Positions 23,248-32,760 of a stretch of DNA of 64,000 nt are shown here, one piece after another. Below the pieces are notes generated by a model that saw only the letters and a list, made by a program, of their open reading frames with translations, did not search any database and had not been told where the DNA came from. Both the position numbers and the translations under genes were made by a program. Numbering within the stretch: position 1 is the first letter of the stretch; the number at the start of each line of letters is the position of its first letter. This DNA is from Terana coerulea (lineage: Eukaryota > Basidiomycota > Agaricomycetes > Polyporales > Phanerochaetaceae), in NCBI GenBank assembly GCA_024811115.1, contig JAKOGH010000790.1, positions 124,001-188,000 of the forward strand, read 5' to 3'.

Positions 23248-24395
23248 CTACGTCGGTGAGTTGTTCGTGGTGTCATAGACCTCGCGCCTCACTTGCACTT
23301 GGCGATCGCACCGTCCGGGACGACTCTGTGGCACGTCGGATGTGTTGAATTGATGAGGGCAATGTCTGCACTGAGGTCCGTAAAAGGAACAGTTAGATAC
23401 ATGTCCAGAAAATGTACAGCCTGGTAAAACGTACCGATGCAGCTACCCGCTCACTACGCGGAGGACCTGATTGCGGAACTGGCTGCCTTGTCGGCGGCGC
23501 AGCGGTGTCACCGACATCAGCGATGGGGCATCTGCCTCCGAGTCGCTTGAGGCTGTGGGAGTCCCGTTCACGGGATGCGTCCGTTCCAGCCATACGTGCG
23601 TCCGCCAAGTCGCCGATCAATTTAGTGAGGTCGATGGCAGCTGGCAGCCCGAGGGCCAGATCCTCTCCGGAAGCATCTGACGCGGCGCGGGACACGACAG
23701 CGCCCGCACGCCTGGTGGCAAACGTGGTCGGTATTGAACGCGCCGAGACGCGGCTGATGCGCTAGTAATAAACGAGTCCATGTTCGAGCGTGCGAAAATC
23801 CACTGTACCCAAGTGCGGGTGATGCATTAGAGGCTAGAGTTTGAGCCTACGTCGAAAATAAACTCACAGATGAAACCAAACAGTCTCGCCGGAGACGGAT
23901 TTATTCAGCGCAATCCACCTTCCCTTGCGCGCTCTACCTGCGCTTGCCTCAGTCCGGTCTGCTCTAGGCACGACGAGCGAGATGAGATCGCGACGACAGC
24001 GCGCGACGACCCGGGCGCAAGGGTCGGGGTAGGCTTCCAACGCGCAATGTTGACATTCGGCCGCTTTCGTACTTTCCCGCATGCGCAGAGCACGAAAGGC
24101 CAGACCTGCCCTCTCTATGTGCATGCATTCGATAAGATCTGCAGTCTCCTGCGAGACGAGTACAAAAATGATAAGCCTCGGTAAAGCGCAAGCAGTCAGG
24201 AACTGAGCTCACTGATCGAGTCCCCTGGGACTCTGAGAAATACACGGCGTCGGCGGCAAGGACTTCACGTCCGCTGAAGATGGTGCCTGCGCTCCCAAAA
24301 GCGGGCGTTGCGAGGTGCAGAGTGACGAAAAAGTCGCCGCTTCCGCTCTCTCTGCTTGTTTGATGGTTGCTGAAGGTCCCCGTCACGCATTCCAA
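23248..24395 (-). CDS. Orphan multi-exon gene, 3' exons well supported
   Basis: Going 5' to 3' on the minus strand, exons are (part of) 24395-24213, then 24148-23868, 23753-23435 and 23370-23248. The last three sum to 723 nt with no internal stop; introns are 64, 114 and 64 nt with GTGAGC, GTGAGT and GTACGT donors. The product includes 'ECMHIERAGLAFRALRMRE', 'RARKGRWIALNKSVSGETVW', 'IDLTKLIGDLADARMAGTD' and a last exon starting 'CRHCPHQFNTSD'. The two CxxC-like Cys at the start of the last exon could be half of a zinc site. The first exon listed has no ATG in frame, so at least one upstream exon is missing. The 114 nt intron has two possible acceptors 8 bases apart, and only the inner one keeps the frame. 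No family is recognised. It lies between two other orphan genes of the same style. Confidence 0.45.
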
Positions 24396-24419
24396 TCACC
24401 CCAACCGCTTGTTTGGAGA

Positions 24420-24466
24420 CCTTTGAACCCCCGCTTGCAGGACTTGGTTCGAATCCGAGTCAAAGG
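24420..24466 (+). other. tRNA-like minihelix (acceptor stem plus T arm only)
   Basis: CCTTTGA at 24420-24426 pairs fully with TCAAAGG at 24460-24466. Between them, GACTTGG TTCGAAT CCGAGTC forms a 7 bp stem with one G-T pair and a loop identical to a tRNA T loop. The D and anticodon arms are absent, so this is not a tRNA gene. It may be a tRNA-derived remnant, part of a SINE, or chance. Confidence 0.3.
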
Positions 24467-24915
24467 AATGAGGTCCTGCTTAACGCACTTAACGCCGCCG
24501 CCGGTTGACCGTCTGGATTTCTGCGTTCGAGTATCTTGCAGTATGGATCTCGGCCAGATTCGCGAGATGAGACCAAGTATCGGGTCGGATGAGATGGCTG
24601 CGGAGCACTGAACGTGTCGAACATGAGAGTAGCCTGGAACCTCATAGACGCCGGTCTCAATTTCGGATCTGGCAATTTGGTTCTTTGTGGCGCTGGGCGT
24701 TTACCCGCCTTCGGGCTTACCGGTCTAGTACCACCGATACCGACATCGGAGTCGTTGCATGTTGTATCCTGTTGGGCACTGGCACAGCTGCAAATATACA
24801 TTTTCATCTCATGCCGTGCACTCGAGGCGTGTACCCAGGCCTGGCACATCATGACTTGGATGGCGTCCGAGTCAAACGGCTCCATAGCTGAAGGCTGAGA
24901 TGGGATGGACGACAC
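24460..24915 (-). CDS. Open frame of 151 codons, uncertain gene
   Basis: It starts MSSIPSQPSAMEPFDSDAI and ends just before the tRNA-like hairpin; its start lies in the duplicated unit at 24826-25248. It could be the first exon of the orphan gene downstream on the same strand (a GTGCGT donor is present near its end), but the phase does not fit the next exon. No domain is recognised. Confidence 0.25.
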   Translation of the reverse strand: MSSIPSQPSAMEPFDSDAIQVMMCQAWVHASSARHEMKMYICSCASAQQDTTCNDSDVGIGGTRPVSPKAGKRPAPQRTKLPDPKLRPASMRFQATLMFDTFSAPQPSHPTRYLVSSRESGRDPYCKILERRNPDGQPAAALSALSRTSFL

Positions 24916-25248
24916 GAGCCAGCGTGCGCGTTATACCGTGGTATACAGACTTGTACGTAGATACATCAGCATAGTCATTGTCTGTGTATATATGTCTCTA
25001 AGCTGCATAGTAATGTACATTGTCATCTTACATGTGTACTGCCTGAGGTGTCACTGTGTCGCATGTCTACTAGCTTGCATGAGCTGGGTGTGCACCCGGG
25101 CCTGACTGGTATGACGCCGAACGGCTCCGTAGTTGAAGGCTGAGATGGGATGGACGACACGAGCCCATATGCGCGTTATGCTCTAGTATATAGACTCATA
25201 CATAAATACATTAACACAATGATCGTCTGTGTATATAGGTCCCTACGG
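24826..25248 (+). repeat. Diverged tandem duplication, offset ~245 bp
   Basis: 'ggctgagatgggatggacga' followed by 'cacgagcc' occurs at 24893 and again at 25138. Similarity extends upstream ('acggctcc[ag]tag[ct]tgaa') and downstream to 'gtctgtgtatata'. The two units differ by many substitutions, so the duplication is old or fast-evolving. Confidence 0.7.
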
Positions 25249-25658
25249 ATATTGAAAGCCCATAGCGAAACACTTACCAGCGAAACGATAACCTCACAGT
25301 TCGATTCGCGTGATCTTCGGATAGTATGCTGTCATGAGTCTTCGCAACAGTGAGTCATGAGACAATAAATTCAAATTGTGCTTACCATACTGTCGGAACG
25401 AGTCTAGGACTCGGATCCAACAAAGGAGTGTGGATGGATGCAACATCCTTTCGTGAACGGCTTGTGAAGGATGATGTCAGTCAGCAACGGAGATGAGAAA
25501 AAGAATCACATACCATAACGCAGATTGACTACCTGCGTGATCTGGTTCATGTCGTCGCTTGCTCATACGGCTCGGGCGCGGGAACGCTCGTTTGCACGCT
25601 CTTGGTACTGTTCTGCCGCTCTCCGCAGCCGTCGCCGCTGAGACGCGTTTGATACCTG

Positions 25659-26036
25659 TCAGCGTAATGTCTCGCCCGCGCCACCGTCAGAAGCCTTCAT
25701 CCTTTCCGCGCAAGGACACGGGCCCAGCCGGCTTGATTTGAGCAGTGTGACTTGAGGATCGGACTTTGCCTGCCGGCCTTCAGGGCAATCAGAAGACGCT
25801 GCTGTGTTGTCGTAAGCAATAAATTCATTTTCGCAGTCGTTGCGAATGCACATACCTGGGAACGAGAGGCGACGTGCTTGATCCACTTGCCAAGCCGCCT
25901 GCACCATTGTGGGACCAAAGTCGATACGCGTGCGGTGAGCGGCATTGCTGCGCATTGAAACGTGGCGCGTCGCAAGTGCACCAACAGTCATTGAGACTGT
26001 GCACGCCGAAGGGTGCGAGATCTTGCACGGAATCAT
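25659..26036 (-). CDS. Small orphan gene, 2 exons, ~107 aa
   Basis: Exons are 26036-25856 and 25801-25659, separated by a 54 nt intron with GTATGT donor and CACAG acceptor; together they give 324 nt in frame. The peptide has 'MIPCKISHPSACTVSMTVG' at the start and ends 'ASDGGAGETLR'. A second frame across the same intron is also open ('QRLLIALKAGRQSPILKSH'), so the phase is uncertain. No family is recognised. It follows the 26.2-26.9 kb gene on the same strand. Confidence 0.35.
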   Translation of the reverse strand: MIPCKISHPSACTVSMTVGALATRHVSMRSNAAHRTRIDFGPTMVQAAWQVDQARRLSFPGMCIRNDCENEFIAYDNTAASSDCPEGRQAKSDPQVTLLKSSRLGPCPCAERMKASDGGAGETLR

Positions 26037-26218
26037 GTCAGTGATGCAAACAGGACTCGACAACTTGACAAGTGAACGCTGATCACCGTGAGGGTACCTG
26101 GGATCGCACGCGATCCAGCAGGTTACGCCGGCATGCTGGTCGACGGTTCCAACGGGATCTGGTCGGCAGGGGTGCGAGATAGGCGAGACTCGGGCGTGGA
26201 TGTATTGCTATGCCGGGT

Positions 26219-26923
26219 TCAATCACACTGCTGCCTCTGCAACGCCGTTGATTGTCTACCAACCATGTGTACAGGCACTGCGAGGCGGTTCAATAGCCCA
26301 AAAGCGGGGTAGAGTCGGCTCGTCGCTTACTAATGTCCTTACTTTTGGGACGTGCCGCTTTAGCCTTTGACAGCGCCGTGATGGGACACTCAAGTCGGCG
26401 TAATGGTACCGGCGGCCGCATTCCCGTCCGAGAGTCTCGTGTGCGATGAGCGTCCGTTCTGGAGAGAATCGAGTCCCAATCGGCGTGCGGTGACGGCAGT
26501 TAGCGATGGTCGTTGGTTTGGGACCCAAACTTCGGCCAGACTTACGGATCGCGTTGCTGTGACTGCTTTCTGATTGTGCGAGCGGCTGTAGTCTCTGCGC
26601 TATTGGAATGGTCAATTTTTCTGTTTTGTATCGTTGTGAGCCATTCGTTGTTCATACTCTCTTGAACGCGGCACATCTGAGAACCATGGAATGAGCAGCT
26701 GACCGAGATAGAACTCACCGACTCAGAACAGAATGCCCGTATTTCATTTCTTCCGACAGACGCGGCAAGTCGACAGCTTTGTTTTCTGTTTCAGAACGCA
26801 TGCAGGTTAACGCATTGACGCTCTTAGGTAAAGGCACTGTGTGACGTACCGTATCTCGTCGGTCGTGGAGGGCCGAGGCGCTGCCACCAAAAACGCTTGG
26901 AAGCGATGACAGGGGTGTCATTG
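26219..26923 (-). CDS. Orphan multi-exon gene, at least 5 exons, 5' end missing
   Basis: Exons are 26923-26850, 26785-26719, 26620-26546, 26458-26343 and 26277-26219, joined by introns of 64, 98, 87 and 65 nt (GTACGT, GTGAGT, GTAAGT and GTAAGG donors, AG acceptors). Reading phases 1, 2, 2, 1 match at every junction, which is hard to get by chance. The peptide reads '..KRFWWQRLGPPRPTRY', 'NKAVDLPRLSEEMKYGHSV', 'SNSAETTAARTIRKQSQQRD', 'RPPVPLRRLECPITALSKAK' and ends 'GRQSTALQRQQCD'. It is basic and Arg/Gln-rich. No ATG lies in frame in the first exon listed, so more exons lie upstream, perhaps up to ~27.3 kb. No family is recognised. Confidence 0.5.
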
Positions 26924-28045
26924 CTTCCGCAGTGCGTTTACTTCGTTTAAACGGTTGCTATACCAGTACATGGCATAGTCTTGCGATCTCTGTATGTTTG
27001 AACGTCAGTGCGATTTACTCGCGACTCGAACTGTAACCTGGCTCACCGATTTCAGTCATGCTGAGCGCTGTACAACGACGGAAGGTCAGTACAGATCTCA
27101 GCACATGATCGCATACAAGTCCTTGATCCGGCCGAGTGTTGCGACAGTCGAGTTCATGCAGAGCGGGCGAATCGAACGCATGCATGAGTGGAGAAAGCCA
27201 AGCTTGGGATAAAACAGACGCCCGTACTAGTACCTGCCCAAGATATCCTTGTGGCGTCGACGCCGGCGTTAACCCACCTTCCTTCCGTCCACATCGCCTG
27301 TTCTCGGCCATTGGAAACAGACACCCAAGATGCCGATCTGTTCACGCGCATCTCGGTGCGACTACATAACATGTTGACGTAAACCTGGATCTACGAGCAC
27401 AACGACCGCAAGCGGCGTGGTTTCTACAGATGGAAGGTGCCACGTGTACAAGCTTCGAGCTCGTTCAGTACGCCGGGATATTGGCCCAAGACCAGAATTG
27501 CAGGATATCCGTCAGACGCGCTTCGGACGCAGCTCCACTTACCTCACAATCCACCGGCTCGGGTCTTCTGCCAATGATTGCGAGCCGGCGAGGGCCCCGA
27601 CGGAATGTTATCCTGTGAGAGAAATGTGACTGTGTCTTATGCAGGTAAGTACGTGCACTAGGGTGTCCGCAACTTCACGCTAAGCTACTGTAGGATTGTA
27701 AGAGCGCAGAAAATCAACGCAGTAGCAGGGAGCTGTCTCTTGCTGAACGTGGCGATGGTGAATACACATGCACCCGCCGAACGACAAGATTGGGCGGTGC
27801 TCGTATCGCAGTCATGTCGTCTCTGCTTCGGGAAGCAGCCGCTGTGGTACACATTGCCCTTTTTGACCGGTTGAAGACACTGCAGCTGTGACCGGGCTGA
27901 CATCCCGAGCATACTACCCATTCCGATACATTGGGGCATTTTACATCGTCCATTCGGCGCATAGAGATGGCGCTGCAGCGGCGAGCGCCGCAAACCAATT
28001 AGCAAAGGCTGGATGAACCTGACGACTTGGGTGCATATTCATTGG
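26924..28045. other. Short open frames with splice-like signals, no complete gene
   Basis: On the minus strand a frame from ATG 27939 to 27685 gives a Cys-containing peptide ('MPQCIGMGSMLGMSARSQ'), and good donors and acceptors occur at several places (for example GTAAGT near 27535 on the minus strand and near 27645 on the plus strand). I could not chain them into one frame. This is probably more exons of the neighbouring orphan genes, in decayed or unresolved form. Confidence 0.35.
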
Positions 28046-28052
28046 TATAAAT
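28046..28052 (+). promoter_or_regulatory. TATA box
   Basis: TATAAAT lies 44 bases before the ATG at 28096. It also overlaps an earlier in-frame ATG (28051), which argues for 28096 as the start codon. Confidence 0.5.
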
Positions 28053-28095
28053 GAAGCGGGGGACCAGGCACTTACTGCCAAACAGCCATTCTGAC

Positions 28096-28796
28096 ATGAC
28101 TCCTGCCTTGCGCCGCACTGTCGCATTGATTCCGCTCGAAGAGCACGTTCGGCTGCAAGAAGAGCTGCAAGAAGCTGAAAGACAGAAGGCAATGGCGAAG
28201 CGAGGCAAGACAGTCACGTCAGGTGAGTACTTGGGTCGACATGTTTGCCAGTGCCTGGTCTCTAACTCGAGCACCTTGCAGCGACGTCGTACAAAGGCCA
28301 AGTCCGCACGCTGCGCTGCAAGATTAATCTGCTTGCTGGTCGTCTGCTGTGTATGTCATGCCGTTCGCTTCAAGGAAATATTGCTGACGACCTGCTCTTC
28401 GCAGCCCAAGCGTCTGGTGTCCCAAGAAGCCGGATGACCTGGGCCGTGACCTCCTTCGGCGACGATCAGATCATTTGGCTCTACAAAGGTTTGATTCTGC
28501 GCGGCTGGCCGGCTGACATTGCGTTCGGCAATCCGCAAGACAGCGGGTGCCTCGATGAGCTGAACCGTATTCATGCCGGCTTCGAGAATGGGCGCATCTA
28601 TTTCGGGAAGCTCACTCGCGAAGAGTGCGACGGACTCGGGCCCAAGGAGTTTTGCCCCACGGCGCGGCGATGGGGCTGTAACAAGCGAGCAGATGCATTC
28701 GCCACACTTCCGTACCGCCCTCGTGCGACTCGGTCTAAGAGGAAGACCCGCCAGGATCACATTAAGACAGCAGAAATTGTGATCGACTCGCCATAA
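28096..28796 (+). CDS. Agaricomycete-type protein with GWP..NP motif, ~195 or 213 aa
   Basis: Exon 1 is 28096-28222 and exon 2 begins at 28282 (59 nt intron, GTGAGT..GCAG). A second intron of 54 nt (28351-28404, GTATGT..CGCAG) lies inside exon 2; because it is a multiple of three, both spliced (195 aa) and retained (213 aa) forms are open. The N-terminus is helical and charged ('EEHVRLQEELQEAERQKAM'). The core has 'GLILRGWPADIAFGNP' followed by 'GRIYFGKLTREE', and the tail is basic ('RPRATRSKRKTRQD'). From memory, many hypothetical proteins of agaricomycetes share a GWP-x-x-I-x-F-x-NP core followed by a W/Y-x-x-L-[ST] step and a Lys/Arg-rich tail, often next to transposons. No function is known to me. 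It is the one clear plus-strand gene in the 21-29 kb block. Confidence 0.6.
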
Positions 28797-29734
28797 GCAC
28801 TTCATGTAGCTTGCTATTGATATTGAATTGTCCCACAGTCACTAGCATTAGAACTCACTGCGTCATTTTATTATTGAGCGGCGAGCGCTGGGCGCGCCGA
28901 AGTGTGTGAAGATTTCTCACACTGTCACTGATTTTTCTTGAAATGGATGGTTGCGTACTGGAGACAGTTAGCTCCTATTTGTCATATCCAAGTCTGGAGC
29001 CGTGCTCGACACTGCTGCAATGCAGCCTGGCCCTGCCTCGCCTTCACCCAGATCAACATGTTCAACCTTGCTTGAGTAATGTCAAAACTGGAAAGGAGGA
29101 ATTCCCAAGCTCGGTAGAACACATTCTCCCTGACTTGACAATTCCTCTTGTCCAGCATCTCAACAGTGCAGAGAGTGATCAGAAGACTGATCCGTCTCCT
29201 GTCGCCCGAGCACCATCAAGGCTAATTGAGCTGAAGCCGTTAACAAGGTCTTGGCAACCTGGCTCCTGTTCCGGCAACCACAGCACAGCATTCCCCGGCT
29301 TCTCTGAGTCCTCTTCCAAAGAACTCTCTGAAATGCTCTACTTAAATGCAGCAAATATGTACTGGCGTAGCCCTTATTGGTGACTTCAGTATGCCTGAGC
29401 ACACTGTGGAATTCAAATTGACAGAGTTCTATGACAGCAGAGCAGTACCTTCGCAGATGGAGATCTTGCTCCTGCTCTCATTGGTCATCATTTGACTTTG
29501 CGTGCACCCACTAGTAGCCGTTAACTTAGACGCCCTCTGCTGTGCATCAGACTATTGGTGTTCATTGGTCACCCATATGCCGTCGAAAGTGCGTCAAAAA
29601 CGCATCAAATGTCGCCCATGCAGTCGGTGTCACTTCTATTTTTCGCAGTGATGGTCGTCGCCAGCCCAAGAGTCTGGAAAGAAATGATTACAATGAAGCG
29701 ACGCAAAGACCAAGCGAGCACATGCGTGTGTCGC
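28797..29734. other. No supported gene
   Basis: A 146-codon plus frame at 28943-29383 ('MDGCVLETVSSYLSYPS') and fragments around 29390-29500 look like degraded coding sequence of a repeat, but I could not name a family on either strand. Confidence 0.4.
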
Positions 29735-32700
29735 ACTCGCCAGTCACTCCCGCAGGCTGAAACGCTTCAAGACCATCTGAGGTCAAAATTCACGGACTTG
29801 CAGACCATAACGCCCACGAGATCGCGCTACGAATTCCGCCCCAAGATGCCGTCATCCACGCTCAAACCAATAACTGCCGGACGCCGATGTCGCCTTCAAG
29901 TGGGGTTCATGGAGGCCGAGACCGCACGGAGCCATAACCCCCGCGAGACGTAGCCACTGTCCTATCCTTCAACAAAGTCCAAGTAGCTTCGCCGACTGAG
30001 CATCGTGTCCTACACAAGCAACACTTAGCCCGATCTAGCAGGGTGTGTAGCGGGCGAAGCGCGTACTCTAAAGTTACATCGCAATCTGGCCGTCGTCGCT
30101 AGCTAGGTCTGCCGGCAGAACTGACACCTTGGAGTCGAAGTCCACGGGGGTTGAGCCCGTACGGAGCCACCACGCTGGCGGGATGCAGCCGCGAATACCG
30201 CTCTGAGATGTCGCTGCTGCCCGTTCTCGGCGAGTGCCTGTTCTCGAGCACGTTGGCACGGGCTTGAAGTCGAAATTCAGCGACTCCGAGCCCATACGGA
30301 GCCATAACGCTTGCGAGATGTCGCCGCGAGTGCCGCTCCCGGACACCCCAGCCGTCTGTTCTTGACGCGTTCCCATGCGCAAGCGCGTCGGCACCATCGC
30401 GTAGTTGAAGCCCAAGTGCTCCGAGGCCAGGCGGAGCCACAGCGCCCGCGAGACGCAGCCGCGAGTGTCGCTACGAGACAGCCACGCAGTCAGGCCGCGA
30501 CGCGTTCCCAGCCTCGCGCACGTTGGGACCATCGCGAGGCCGAAATCCTGGGACGCCGAGCCCATACGGAGCCACCGCGCCCGCGGGATACAGATGCGAG
30601 TACCGGCGCGAGATGCTGCCGCCACTCGCTCTCGACGAGTCGCTAGACTGGTGTGTGTCGGCCCCATCGCTACGTCCCGCGCCAAGCGAAACGCGTGCCT
30701 GTGTCCCCCTTGCTAGCCACTCCCGCAGACCAAAACGTGTCGCGGCCATTTCTAAAGTCAACATTCATGGACTCGCCGACCAGCCACAACGCCTGTTCAA
30801 CCGAGGTCCGAGCTGCGAACGCCGCCGCGAGATGTCGTCATCCATTCTCGAAGCGATGACTGCCGAACGCCGGCTTGGATTTTTGGAGGCCGAGACCGTA
30901 CGGTGCCACAACGACTGCGAGATGTCGCCGCGAGGGTCGCCCCGACATCCTTCGGTTCGGTCCAAGTTCATACGATTGGGCCCAGTATTCTACACAAGCG
31001 AAAATGAGTGTGGTCAAGCAGCGCGCGGATAGGGCGAAGGCGTACATAGATGATAGATTACATCGCAAACGCGCCGTCGTTGTTCGCGAGGTCCCCGGCT
31101 ACAACTATGAGTGGCTATACTGAAGCCAACTCGGAGTCAAAATACACGGAGGTCGAGGCCGTACGGAGCCACCACGCTGGCGGGACACAGCCGCGAATAC
31201 GGCTGTGAGATGCCGCCGCTGTCCGTTCTCGACGAGTGCCTGTTCTCGAGCACGTCGGCACAATCTCCAAGTCGAAATTCAGGGACTCTGAGGCCATACG
31301 GAGCCATAACGCCTGTGGGATGAAGCCGCGAGTGCCGCTCTCGGACACCCCAGCCGACGGTTCTTGACGCGTTCCCATGCTCATCCGCGTCGGCACCTTC
31401 GCGTACTTGAAATCCAGGTACTCCGAGGCCATACGGAGCCACAGCGCCCGCGAGACGCAGATGCAAGCGCCGCCGTGAGATGCCGTCGCCGCTCGCTTTC
31501 GACGAGTCGCTAGGCGAGCGCGTGTCGGCCCCATTGTGACGTCCCAATCTAGAGGCTACACCGTCGTGCCAAGCGCACCGCGTTCCTGTATCGTCCTTGC
31601 TAGCCGCTCCGAGTCCCGCAGACCGAGACGCGTCGAGGTCATCCCTGAAATCGAAATTCTTGGACTCGCAGACCAGCCATAACGCCCGCGGGACCGAGCT
31701 GCGAACGCCGCCGCGAGATGCCGTCGTCCACTCCCGTAGCGACAACTGCCGGACGCTGACTTGGACTCGTGTAGGCCGAGACCGTGCGGAGCCGCAAACT
31801 CTGTGGGATGTAGCCGCGAGGGCCGCCCCCGACATCCTTCAGCTCAGACCAATTTCACGCCGCCGTCGACTGGGCACGGTGTTCTACACAAGCAAACATT
31901 AGTGTGGTCCAGCAGCACGCGTACCGGGCGAAGCACGTACTCTGAAATCGCATCGCGAACTCGCCGTCATTGCTGGCCAGGTCTGCAGGTAGGACTACGT
32001 CGAAGCCAACTCGGAGTCGAAATCCACAGAGTCGGAGCCCGTACGGAGCCACCAGGCTGGCGGGATGCAGCCGCGAACAGTGCTTTGAGATGCCGCCGCT
32101 GCCCGCTCTCGACGAGTGCCCATTCTCGAGCCCGCCGGCACGATCTCGAAGTCGAGATTCAGGGACTCTGAGCCCACACGGAGCCACCACGCTGGCGGGA
32201 TGTAGCCGTGAATACCGCTCCAAAATGACGGCTCTGCCCGTTCGCGACGAGTGCCCATTCTGAAGAATGTCGGCAAGGATCTTGAAGTCGAAATGCAGGG
32301 ACTCCGAGTCCATGCGGAGCCATAACGCTTGCGGGATGCAGCCGCGAATGCCGCTCTCGGACAGCCCAGCCGCCTGTTCTTGACATGTTCCCAGGCTCAT
32401 GCGCGTCGGTACTATTGCGAAGTCGAAATGCAGGGTCTCCGAGTCCATACGGAGCCACCACGCTGGCGGGATGCAGCCGCGAGTAGCCGCACTGAGACGC
32501 CCCCGCTGCTCGTTGTCGACCACGTCTCAAGCGAGAGGTCGTCGACGTCCTCGTCGAGTTGATTCCTGCGGACTCCGAGCCCATACGGAGCCACCACGCC
32601 CGCGGGATGCAGCCGCGAATGCCGCTCTCGACAACCCAGCCATCCCTTCTCGACGCGCTCCCAGGCTCATGCACGTCGGCACCATCGCGACGACAAATCC

Positions 32701-32760
32701 ACGGACTCCGAGTCCGTACGGAGCCACCACGCCCGCGGGATGCCGCCGCGAGCCCTGCCC
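29735..32760. repeat. Higher-order tandem repeat: ~135 bp unit inside ~0.9-1.0 kb blocks
   Basis: The core 'acggagcca[cy]' plus 'cgcgggatgcagccgcgaa' recurs at roughly 30157, 30290, 30425 and 30560; then 31155, 31293 and 31426; then 32035, 32170, 32310, 32440, 32577 and 32711, that is every ~133-138 bp, with more diverged units near 29920, 30895 and 31776. A different block beginning 'tcccgcag' recurs at 29747, 30720 and 31613, defining three higher-order blocks of 973, 893 and ~1100 bp. Because the unit is close to 45 codons, minus-strand frames stay open across several units (30685-30074, ~4 units) with a repeated 'RGCIPPAWWLRMGSES'-like motif. Frames shift between blocks, so no single ORF covers the array. 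Confidence 0.85.

Noticed and set aside
24420..24466. tRNA gene
   Set aside because: Only acceptor and T arms are present within 47 nt; no D or anticodon arm.
29735..32760. CRISPR array
   Set aside because: Units are ~135 bp, degenerate and without unique spacers; this is a eukaryotic satellite-like repeat.
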